A DNA stretch of 6,884 nucleotides from Nitrososphaerales archaeon TH5894 (GCA_014523485.1 JAATVK010000140.1:1-6884); one strand, 5' to 3'; positions 1-6,410 are shown, counted from the first letter of the stretch. Translations and numbers: made by a program. Notes: generated by a model not told the origin, from the sequence alone.

Positions 1-438
1 ATCACATACGAATAAATCTGCTCCACTTCCCCCTTCGAGTTCATCAGTACCTATACCTCCAACTAATTTGTCATCACCTTTACCTCCATTGAGAGTATCA
101 TCTCCATCCTCACCATTTAAAATATCGTCACCCGCTCCTCCTTGAAATTCATCATCACCCGCTTTACCATAAATTATATCATTACCATCCCCTCCATTTA
201 TCTCATCGTTTCCATCCCCTCCACGGATTTTGTCATCATTTGGTGTCCCTTCAATAGATACTTCTACTATTGGTTTGTCCTGTGAATTTTTGTTTGCTTC
301 ATTTTCCACAATTATTGTAGAGTTAGTTTGAGCATTAATAAAGTCTAAACTAATCAAATTCAAAGAGAATAGTATTAAAAAGAACAGCACCGGGGCCAAT
401 ATTCTATAAACTGATAGTAATACTACCAATTTATACAT
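1..438 (-). CDS. Exported RTX-type calcium-binding repeat protein (partial, C-terminus beyond window)
   Basis: The minus strand is open from an ATG at 438-436 to base 1, giving 146 codons with no stop. Residues 5-34 are a long hydrophobic segment after a lysine at position 4, followed by INA and then QTN, which looks like a Sec signal peptide cleaved near residue 36. Residues 37-72 are a polar linker. From residue 73 there are eight glycine/aspartate nonapeptides of the type GGDGNDEIN, in perfect nine-residue phase at 73, 82, 91, 100, 109, 118, 127 and 136. This is the hemolysin-type (RTX) Ca-binding pattern, which folds into a parallel beta-roll in the presence of calcium. The last visible residues, GADLFVCD, resemble the degenerate final repeat that closes such rolls, so probably only a few tens of residues are missing. 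A surface or extracellular calcium-binding role is inferred; no enzymatic domain is visible. Confidence 0.85.
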   Translation of the reverse strand, partial: MYKLVVLLSVYRILAPVLFFLILFSLNLISLDFINAQTNSTIIVENEANKNSQDKPIVEVSIEGTPNDDKIRGGDGNDEINGGDGNDIIYGKAGDDEFQGGAGDDILNGEDGDDTLNGGKGDDKLVGGIGTDELEGGSGADLFVCD

Positions 439-875
439 TTCAATATTTTTTTCTAAACTAATTTATTTCAACTATATAAATTAGATAGGAAAAAATATCC
501 TAGATTATCAAATAGTAAAAAACTTATGGTGAATGTTACTAAATTACTTTATCAAGAATTTATTGTAATAACAATTCAAGGTTATATATTTTTCTATATT
601 AAGTTACTAAAAATTAAGATAATAAACATTATTTAAATTTTTTGGAGGTGTAATTGTTACTTTAGATATATATCAAATCTATGAGTATATTTATTCTGAT
701 TTACTTAACCTAATAAATCCTGTATTGTATTATGACATTTTCATTTATAACGTTATCAACATCTCAATAACTTAGCTATCAGCTCTAAGGAATATTTTTA
801 TTTGTCATGGATTTCAAAGTGACAATTCTGATTAAAATCTTTTTTTACTATATGATATAATTTTATCCCTTCAAA
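439..875. other. Intergenic region without a supported gene
   Basis: This 437-base AT-rich stretch lies between the 5' end of the RTX gene and the 3' end of the sugar dehydrogenase pseudogene. The bases nearest 439 carry the RTX promoter. On the plus strand a strong Shine-Dalgarno-like GGAGGTG lies at 644-650 behind an ATTTAAAT element, but the reading frames after it stop within 3 to 11 codons. I see no RNA gene, no homologous protein fragment and no clear repeat in the rest. Confidence 0.5.
473..480 (-). promoter_or_regulatory. TATA box for the RTX protein gene
   Basis: On the minus strand the sequence is TTTATATA. Its centre lies about 38 bases upstream of the ATG at 438, so transcription would begin near 450 and leave a leader of about 10 bases. 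Short leaders of this kind are usual in archaea. No Shine-Dalgarno sequence precedes the ATG, which fits. The site is predicted from spacing and composition only. Confidence 0.45.
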
Positions 876-2142
876 CTAGATAAAATTTTGCTCAGCAAAC
901 GTGAGGATAGTTTTATTATTTATAAATTTTATATAATATCCATCTTCAAACGATAAGACATAAAGATCCCCATCTGGTCCAATTTCTGTAATACCACCAA
1001 ATCCAGTCGCAAAAATAAGTGGATCCACGTCTTAGTCATTATCAACAATTCTGTCTAAAAGATTTTTATACGATTCATCTAATAAAATATTAATTCTTTC
1101 TTCAATAAGGGATACAATATAAATATTACCATTGTTATAATCTCCGACTAATAACATATTAAGATATTTTTCTACATATTAAGATATTTTTCTAATTTTG
1201 AAAAAGTGATAAATTAGATACCTGTTAAAGCTCCTGGATCATTCCAACAAATTGCGGATCTGAGTATAAAGAATTAGGGAATATTTGAAGATCATCTACT
1301 GTTTTTTCAGTCAAAGACTTAGGTCCTATTAGCTGAATCCATCCACTATTGAAACTTGGCTTAACTCTATTGATCTCATCATATTGACTAGGTCTATTTT
1401 CAGTTTGTCATAATGTGCCTGTCACGAGGTCAAGTGTGATCCCAAAACTATTTCTTATACCATAAGCAAAATATTTTGAAGTATCAGGATGCTAATAAAA
1501 TGGATTAGTATCGACTGGTGAACCAACCTCAGAATCTATCCTCAAAATGTTCCGGTATCATTAGGTTTATCATTTGCAACTAAATTTTGTAAAATTCCTC
1601 TATGATTCAGATCGCCTATAATAACATACAAATTATCATTATTAATAGAGTTACTATTCTCTTCTAAAACTAATTTACCACCGACGTGATTAGGCCCAGG
1701 CAGAGCAGGCCAATCGAGGACTAATTTTTTATTGGTTAATTCAATCCCGTTCCACAAAAATCTATATACTCTATTGTTAAGGACATCGCCATTAGTTACT
1801 TCAGTTACATAAACGAAAATTTCTCTACAATTACATGCAATACCTAATATTACCCTTTAATTTTTTGGATTAATATTCAATACTAAAACTGGTTTTGCGA
1901 CTAACTGTTGATCTGATAATAATCGTATTTTTCCTTCCTTTTCTATTATTAAAATATCATTATCAATAAAAACTATTCCAGTGGGATCAGATAATCCTTC
2001 AGCAACTATTTTATACTTATATACTGGATCCCGAAAAACAGGTTCTCCAAATATGTTATTATTAATCGATAAACTAATTAGAATCTAAAACATACGAAAA
2101 AAGGATATTAAAATAAAGGATATTTTTTCAATGAATAATCAT
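876..2142 (-). pseudogene. Decayed PQQ-dependent sugar dehydrogenase (glucose/sorbosone dehydrogenase family)
   Basis: Read across frames on the minus strand, this is a six-bladed beta-propeller PQQ sugar dehydrogenase of the GSDH family. Such enzymes oxidise sugars outside the membrane with PQQ and calcium. Recognisable pieces in order are a signal peptide core (FILISFFRMF, then ILISLSI), VAEGLSDPTGIVF, VYRFLWNGIELTN, LPGPNHVGGKL with the family histidine, LYVIIGDLNHRG, FAYGIRNSFG with the conserved Arg-Asn, PSFNSGWIQLIGP, LLVGDYNNGNIY and FATGFGGITEIGPDGDLYV. Lesions: a frameshift after a possible original ATG at 2142, TAG at 2087-2085, TAA at 1859-1857, a one-base loss in the T run at 1547-1544, TAG at 1494-1492, TGA at 1410-1408 (where the family has Trp), a one-base loss near 1247-1244, TAA at 1216-1214, a 20-bp duplication at 1154-1193 and TAA at 1034-1032. 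The longest intact piece, 1757-1542, encodes 71 residues and is only a fragment. The last codon precedes TAG at 878-876. The start is uncertain: 2142 or 2093. Confidence 0.88.
1154..1193. repeat. 20-bp perfect tandem duplication inside the pseudogene
   Basis: The 20-base unit ACATATTAAGATATTTTTCT occurs twice back to back, at 1154-1173 and 1174-1193. On the coding (minus) strand a single copy gives the continuous family reading EKYLNMLLVGDYNNG. The second copy adds 20 bases, shifts the frame and introduces TAG at 1174-1172. It is therefore a duplication acquired by the gene and not an ancestral part of it. Confidence 0.93.
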
Positions 2143-2316
2143 TTGTATACCTAAGTTATATTTTATTTGTAGCTAGTTTTAAAAATTCCATGATTCATCC
2201 AAACATATTATTATTTTATATAATCTTTTACTTGATTTTGATATATCAGTAAAATAAAAAATTGTGTTTCAAATAAATTTCATTCAAATTTTTTTATTGA
2301 TGACATTTAAATACTA

Positions 2317-2324
2317 TTTATATT
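2317..2324 (+). promoter_or_regulatory. TATA box for the CDF transporter gene
   Basis: TTTATATT is centred about 30 bases before the GTG at 2351, which would start transcription near 2346 with a leader of about five bases. A second, stronger-looking candidate, TTTTATATAA, lies at 2214-2223 and would give a longer transcript that includes the upstream start codons at 2264 and 2300. Which one is used cannot be decided from sequence alone. Confidence 0.35.
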
Positions 2325-2350
2325 TAGTTCGAATAAGGATTATAGTAGTC

Positions 2351-3934
2351 GTGCCTGATAATGATAAGACTCCTTCATTCAATAACATCAATAAAGGAGA
2401 TAATCATCGTTTCAATAAAAATAGAGATTTAGCATATAAAGAAAAAAAACGTATAGTCATAACTTCTATGGCTGCATCAGCTAGCCTTGCTATACTCAAA
2501 CTTATCATTGGATTTTCTACGAATAGTCTTGGGATTCTTTCAGAATCTTTCCATTCTGGGCTAGATGTACTTGCGGCTCTCATGACATTTTATGCAATTA
2601 GAATTGTAATGAAGCCTCCTGATTCAAAATTTACATATGGTTATGCTAAAATTGAGAGTCTTTCCAGTCTTGCAGAAATATTACTTCTTTTCCTGGTTGC
2701 AGCATATATTTTTTACGAGGGTTTAGAAAGAATTTTCGTTAAAAGTATTGAACCAGAGATTACATTTTATTCTTTTGCAATAATGATAATTTCAATAGTA
2801 GTTGATTATTGGAGATCAAAAACTTTATTTAGAGTTGCTCGCAAATATGGTAGCCAGGCCATTGAGGCTGATGCGCTACATTTTAAAGCAGATATGATCT
2901 CATCTTCGGTTGTTATTCTGGGACTTTGTACTGTACTATTTTTTAAAATGCCAAATGGAGATGCATATGCTGCACTAATAATTTCTTGTATGATTATATA
3001 TACCTCCCTTGGGTTAGGAAAACGTACTCTAGATGTTCTTTTAGATAAGGCTCCTAAAGGTATTAATCACATCGTATTGGAATCCATTTCGGGATTAGAA
3101 GGCGTGAACAGAGCCCACGATATTAGAGTTAGAAATGTGGGAACTGCAATATTCATAGATCTTCATATTGAAGTACCAAGGACATCAACTAATGATAAAG
3201 CACATAAAATTGCAACAAATGTTGAGGACAGGATTAGAAAAATAATTCCAAATTCAGATGTTTTAGTTCATGTTGATGCAATTGAATCTGAGTCAGAAAC
3301 CTTAACAGATATCGTACGATTAATTGCCTCAGAAACTGATGGAATTAAAAATGTACATTCAATATACTTCTCACAATTACCGACATTTTCAAATAAACCA
3401 AGAGATAACAATTTCCGTGAAAGTAATTTAATTGAAGGTCGTTACAATGATCCTATTAAAAATAAAATTACGAAAGACTTGAGACTCAATAATAATAATA
3501 ATAAAAGATTATTACATCTATATTTAGATGTTCAAGTTGATAGTGGATTAGATCTTAGAGCCGCTCATAATATTATAGAAACTTTTGAGTCAAAAGTTAG
3601 GAATGACATTCCACTTATACAACATATAACAACTCATATTGAATTTGAAACAGAGGAAATTAAAAAAATTGGAATTGAAAAAGAAGTTAACTCTTTATAC
3701 CTAGAAAAGATTCGTAAATCTTGTTTTAAAATAGAAGGTGTAGTCGATTGTAAGGATATTGGAATAGTAGATATGGATGGAGATCAGCATATTACTTTAA
3801 CAATAACAATTCAATCTTTAAATCCAAGCGATCTTTCTATATATGATGCTCATCAAATTGCCACTGATGTCCAACAAATGATAATGAACGATATGGGAGC
3901 TTCTAAAGTTGTGGTTCATACCGAGCCTTTATAG
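2351..3934 (+). CDS. Cation diffusion facilitator (CDF) metal transporter with three C-terminal repeats
   Basis: This is a cation:proton antiporter of the CDF family that exports divalent metal (Zn, Mn, Fe or similar) across the cytoplasmic membrane. From GTG at 2351 it has 527 residues, against roughly 300 for a typical CDF. The six-helix region spans about residues 32-232. HSGLD (His68, Asp72) in TM2 and HFKAD (His177, Asp181) in TM5 form the HxxxD/HxxxD metal site known from zinc-transporting members, and YGYAKIES matches the conserved YGxxKxE loop. After DKAPKG (about 232-237) comes a ZT_dimer domain to about 316. It is followed by two further related modules, about 317-434 and 441-527, each carrying an AH[KNQ]I helix; the first two end in a HxE or HxD strand and the last in HTE. 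A linker with five Asn codons splits the second. The frame is open back to GTG 2264 (556 aa) and contains ATG 2300, but 2351 fits the TATA box and an AAGGAT at 2335-2340, and avoids an extra hydrophobic leader. Substrate is not determinable. Confidence 0.9.
   Translation: MPDNDKTPSFNNINKGDNHRFNKNRDLAYKEKKRIVITSMAASASLAILKLIIGFSTNSLGILSESFHSGLDVLAALMTFYAIRIVMKPPDSKFTYGYAKIESLSSLAEILLLFLVAAYIFYEGLERIFVKSIEPEITFYSFAIMIISIVVDYWRSKTLFRVARKYGSQAIEADALHFKADMISSSVVILGLCTVLFFKMPNGDAYAALIISCMIIYTSLGLGKRTLDVLLDKAPKGINHIVLESISGLEGVNRAHDIRVRNVGTAIFIDLHIEVPRTSTNDKAHKIATNVEDRIRKIIPNSDVLVHVDAIESESETLTDIVRLIASETDGIKNVHSIYFSQLPTFSNKPRDNNFRESNLIEGRYNDPIKNKITKDLRLNNNNNKRLLHLYLDVQVDSGLDLRAAHNIIETFESKVRNDIPLIQHITTHIEFETEEIKKIGIEKEVNSLYLEKIRKSCFKIEGVVDCKDIGIVDMDGDQHITLTITIQSLNPSDLSIYDAHQIATDVQQMIMNDMGASKVVVHTEPL
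3488..3502 (+). repeat. (AAT)5 trinucleotide run encoding Asn5
   Basis: Five AAT codons in a row encode five asparagines in the poorly conserved linker within the second C-terminal repeat of the CDF protein. Being in units of three, changes in copy number would keep the reading frame. Confidence 0.85.
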
Positions 3935-3970
3935 TGTACTTGGATATTTATTGAAAAGTATAACGATAAA

Positions 3971-3980
3971 ATTTTGTTTT
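3971..3980 (+). terminator. Possible T-rich terminator after the CDF gene
   Basis: The sequence ATTTTGTTTT begins 36 bases after the stop codon at 3932-3934. Archaeal termination often uses such T-rich tracts without a hairpin, and no stem is seen before it. In DNA this AT-rich the signal is weak. Confidence 0.25.
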
Positions 3981-4171
3981 AATCTTCACTAAGAATTTAA
4001 CTTTAGTACATATCACCTCTTAATGGGTAGCATTGCAAAATAAAGATTGTTATAAAGAAATAGAATTAACTCACATTGGTATGGTCCCTGCATGATACAA
4101 TATGCTCGCTTTCAAGATAAAACGTCTATTAATAGTATTGTATTACTTTTTGGTATAAGAAAATAATGACA

Positions 4172-4304
4172 TCCTCATTGAGGAAGGGGATTATACTAGT
4201 ATAAGATTTTAGTCCAATGATAACTGAATATGTATATTCAATGAAGTTAATAATATTATCTACAATATATCCTACTTATTAAGAACCAAGAAATAATTTG
4301 GTTC
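4172..4304. repeat. Cluster of four palindromes / hairpins
   Basis: Four inverted repeats lie within 133 bases: TCCTCA-T-TGAGGA at 4172-4184; the perfect 14-base palindrome TTATACTAGTATAA at 4191-4204; TGAATAT-GT-ATATTCA at 4225-4240; and GAACCAA with TTGGTTC around an 8-base loop at 4283-4304. All are exact. The two AT-rich ones could each occur by chance in a window this long, but their crowding in a gene-free gap, together with the GC-richer first arm, is suggestive of structured RNA or a mobile-element remnant. Confidence 0.55.
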
Positions 4305-4526
4305 ATCTTGAAGGAAATCTAATTAATATCATTTAGAAATGCCATTCATAATATTGATCTGTCCTAAATTATACTGGATAGATGAAGGAGAAGATTTCTA
4401 TTTTAAAGAACCATTGCACCAAATTCGATGTTTCAAATACAATTTACAAACACTGACTATAATTTGACGTATCTACTCGGAAATATTATTTTATTAATCC
4501 ATTTAAAATATATAAATTAAGAGAAC

Positions 4527-4549
4527 GGAATTGTTACGGGAATTGTTAC
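4527..4549. repeat. Short direct repeat GGAATTGTTAC
   Basis: GGAATTGTTAC occurs at 4527-4537 and again at 4539-4549, with a single G between, giving a 12-base period. It lies about 70 bases beyond the stop codon of the PPOX gene. Function is unknown; it may be a slippage duplication or a tandem binding site. Confidence 0.6.
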
Positions 4550-4620
4550 TTACTTTCGAAGCTGAAACTATCACAATTAACTCGTGATATAATTCGTATT
4601 TTCTAGTCTTCTTTTTAAGT

Positions 4621-5004
4621 TCAATCGAGTATTTCAATATATATAATAATAATATCCATTTTTTTGATTTTGTATATGATGTTCATAAGATGAGCAAAAA
4701 AGCCATATTTTTCATTTATTTGCGAAAAAACCCACTTATTATTAGGGTCTACTTTTGCTACTCCATTATGCCATTCGCCTCTTACCTTTCCGCGAATATT
4801 ACATAAGGCAAATTTAATATTATTATTATTTTTGATTCGTTTAAATTTTCCTGATTTATTACTAGTACGGAAGAAAATTTTATTATCTTTAAAAATGAAC
4901 CAAACTGGGGTTGATACTGGTTCTCCATTTTTTTTATATGTTAGAATATTAATATAATTTCCCCTTTCTAGTGAATGGTGGTGATTACTATAATTATTAT
5001 TCAA
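4621..5004 (-). CDS. PPOX-class split-barrel oxidoreductase (F420- or FMN-dependent, Rv2061-like)
   Basis: The 127-residue product matches the small pyridoxamine-phosphate-oxidase-like split-barrel proteins, which bind F420 or a flavin and carry out reductions. Visible family features are the first strands around ILTYKKNGEPVSTPVWFIF (residues 20-38), then KIFFRTSNKSGKFKRIKNN (42-60), the common T-x-SGKxxRIxxN segment of Rv2061-type members, then a strand IKFALCNIRGKVRGEW (63-78) and a last strand near 117-125. Length is normal for the family. The start is TTG at 5004-5002: the codon two upstream in frame is TAA (5010-5008), and GAGG at 5015-5012 sits seven bases before TTG, so this is the only sensible start. 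Ammonia-oxidising thaumarchaea are known to make F420, which makes F420 the likelier cofactor, but sequence alone does not decide and the substrate is unknown. It is transcribed away from the kinase gene. Confidence 0.82.
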   Translation of the reverse strand: MNNNYSNHHHSLERGNYINILTYKKNGEPVSTPVWFIFKDNKIFFRTSNKSGKFKRIKNNNNIKFALCNIRGKVRGEWHNGVAKVDPNNKWVFSQINEKYGFFAHLMNIIYKIKKMDIIIIYIEILD

Positions 5005-5011
5005 TAGTTAT

Positions 5012-5015
5012 CCTC
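5012..5015 (-). promoter_or_regulatory. Shine-Dalgarno GAGG before the TTG start
   Basis: On the minus strand GAGG, within TAGAGGATA, is followed after seven bases by TTG at 5004. It supports TTG as the initiation codon of the PPOX gene, since no ATG or GTG is available nearby. Confidence 0.55.
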
Positions 5016-5059
5016 TATTATTATCAATTTATTATTATAATTTACTAATATAATAGAGG
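5012..5059. repeat. 10-bp inverted repeat upstream of the PPOX gene
   Basis: CCTCTATTAT at 5012-5021 is the exact reverse complement of ATAATAGAGG at 5050-5059, with 28 bases between. The proximal arm contains the Shine-Dalgarno of the PPOX gene and the distal arm overlaps its likely TATA element (TATTATATTA on the minus strand, about 5056-5047). Position suggests a dimeric operator or a leader hairpin hiding the ribosome site; neither is shown. Confidence 0.45.
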
Positions 5060-5191
5060 TTTCTTTTATCAACTTGATGATAGAATCAGGATACTTATCA
5101 AACTCTATCATTCACACTTTTCATAAATTAATAAATCTCAATTAAGATGGATTTTATTGAATATATTTATAATTAAGATTACTATTTTTAA

Positions 5192-5200
5192 TTTTATAAA
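5192..5200 (+). promoter_or_regulatory. Candidate TATA box for the PfkB kinase gene
   Basis: TTTTATAAA is placed so that transcription would start near 5222, leaving a leader of about 35 bases that carries a weak AAAGGT at 5249-5254 just before the ATG. The whole 253-base divergent gap is AT-rich, so other TATA-like sequences exist and this choice is tentative. Confidence 0.3.
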
Positions 5201-5257
5201 GTTAAACTATTAGATTTACAATAGTTAATATTATAAAAATAAAAAAATAAAGGTAAA

Positions 5258-6166
5258 ATGAAACTAACAATTGTTTCAAATATAGTAAAGGATAAAATAA
5301 TTCTTGAAAATAACCAAATAACTTACAGTTTAGGAGGACCTCCTTGTTATTGCGGTCTTATTGCTAAACAATTTGGAGCTAAAGTTAGACTAGTTACTAA
5401 ATTTGGGCAAGATTTTGATGATAACGATTTACTTTTTTTTAAAAATTCCAATTTTGAAGTTAATAATAATTCACTTTCAGAATCTCCCACAACCAAATTT
5501 ATTTTAAAAATTAATGGATTAAATAGAGAACTATATTTATTAGCTAAATGCGATCCTATTTTGGTTCCTGATTTAGAACAAATTAGTACTGATGGTTGGA
5601 TTATTAGTCCAGTTTTTGATGAGGTTCCATATTCAGTCATAAAGTATTTAATAAATAATCATAATAACAATTTTTTAATGTTAGATCCCCAAGGATATAC
5701 TAGAACTATAGACACAAATAATAAAGTTATTTTGTATAAAAGTTTAGATCCATTATTTTTTAAAAATATTGATGCTATAAAGTTGGATCCTCAAGAACTC
5801 TTTTGTTTTACAGGCGGTAATGATATAAATGCTCTTATTAAATTAAAAGTAAATAATATTATAAAATATGCTCTTTATTCAGAAAATCAAAGAATCCATA
5901 TGTTACATACAGATAAACATTATTGGCTTGATATCAATAAAGTAAATACTTCAGATTCTACAGGTGCAGGAGATATCCTTGCATCGGCCTTTACTTGTGC
6001 CTTTATAAAGGAGCGTGATCCATTGTGGGCTTTTAGCTTTGGTGTGGGAGCAGTAATGGCATCATTAAGAACAAAAAAACATGGAATCGAAAAAATTCCT
6101 CAAAATAAATTTATAGAAGAAAATGCATCATATAACTATAATTTATTAAAATACGAAAGTTTCTAA
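5258..6166 (+). CDS. PfkB-family carbohydrate kinase (ribokinase/inositol-kinase-like)
   Basis: The 302-residue product has the length and both signatures of the PfkB (ribokinase) family, cytosolic enzymes that phosphorylate sugars, nucleosides or inositol with ATP. The N-terminal substrate-side signature is LGGPPCYCGLIAKQFGAKV (25-43) followed by RLVTKFGQDF; the GGP-x-x-Y variant is common in archaeal members and recalls myo-inositol-kinase-like enzymes. The C-terminal signature is SDSTGAGDILASAFTCAFI (232-250), with Asp239 of GAGD as the catalytic base and the GAG anion hole. DPQG (143-146) and KLDPQE (175-180, where many relatives have KxNxxE) fit the core. The usual T-x-G-x-x-G stretch near residues 205-212 reads ALYSENQR, lacking both glycines, which may alter nucleotide binding. 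The substrate cannot be named. ATG at 5258 is preceded by AAAGGT and the product starts exactly at the first beta strand. It stands alone, divergent from the PPOX gene. Confidence 0.88.
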   Translation: MKLTIVSNIVKDKIILENNQITYSLGGPPCYCGLIAKQFGAKVRLVTKFGQDFDDNDLLFFKNSNFEVNNNSLSESPTTKFILKINGLNRELYLLAKCDPILVPDLEQISTDGWIISPVFDEVPYSVIKYLINNHNNNFLMLDPQGYTRTIDTNNKVILYKSLDPLFFKNIDAIKLDPQELFCFTGGNDINALIKLKVNNIIKYALYSENQRIHMLHTDKHYWLDINKVNTSDSTGAGDILASAFTCAFIKERDPLWAFSFGVGAVMASLRTKKHGIEKIPQNKFIEENASYNYNLLKYESF

Positions 6167-6292
6167 CCCCCGAACTAATTTATTTGAAAATATAATAGAA
6201 CTAGTTAAAAAATAAAATTAACAATTTTTATGATAATGAGCAATATTATTTGATAATATAATGCTGATATGAAATTTTGAAATACTAAATTC

Positions 6293-6313
6293 TTGTTTTT
6301 TGACTTTATTTTA
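6293..6313 (+). terminator. Possible T-rich terminator downstream of the kinase gene
   Basis: Two T tracts, CTTGTTTTTT and CTTTATTTT, lie about 130 bases after the kinase stop codon and ahead of the next gene's promoter. A shorter CAATTTTTA lies nearer, at about 6222-6230. Either could end the kinase transcript; no hairpin accompanies them. Confidence 0.2.
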
Positions 6314-6410
6314 ATAAATATTATTAGTGAATTTTATTTAGAGAATTAAATAGATTTTTTTTATATTATCAAAATGTAGAAAAATATTATAAAACAAAGA
6401 CTAGATAAAG

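Larger units (their letters stand above)
3935..4620. other. Long gap between convergent genes, no supported gene
   Basis: This 686-base stretch separates the 3' ends of the CDF transporter (plus) and the PPOX protein (minus). Neither strand holds a convincing reading frame; the best is a 42-codon plus frame at 4339-4467 with no recognisable motif, unrelated-looking sequence and no ribosome site. The region does contain four palindromes in 4172-4304 and a GGAATTGTTAC direct repeat at 4527-4549. It could hold an RNA, the relic of a small mobile element, or decayed sequence. Confidence 0.5.

Noticed and set aside
1542..1757. 71-codon minus-strand frame beginning MWNGIELTN
   Set aside because: It is the longest surviving in-frame piece of the sugar dehydrogenase pseudogene; family sequence continues on both sides in other frames or past stops, so it is not an independent gene.
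4060..4120. tRNA-like stretch around GGTATGGTCCCTGCATGATAC
   Set aside because: No cloverleaf could be built and no T-loop GTTCRANTC is present.
4339..4467. 42-codon plus-strand frame MPFIILICPKLYW
   Set aside because: Too short, no ribosome site, no TATA box at proper distance and no recognised motif; chance frames of this length are common.
4168..4620. Decayed tnpB gene next to the hairpin
   Set aside because: Reading both strands gave no RuvC-like or zinc-ribbon fragments of TnpB; only the hairpin resemblance remains.
5071..5100. Possible C/D-box RNA around TTGATGATAG
   Set aside because: The C-box-like sequence has the wrong first base and no D or D' box CTGA at suitable spacing follows.
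5347..5640. 97-codon minus-strand frame inside the kinase gene
   Set aside because: It lies wholly antisense to the PfkB gene, whose signatures are clear, and its product has no recognisable motif.
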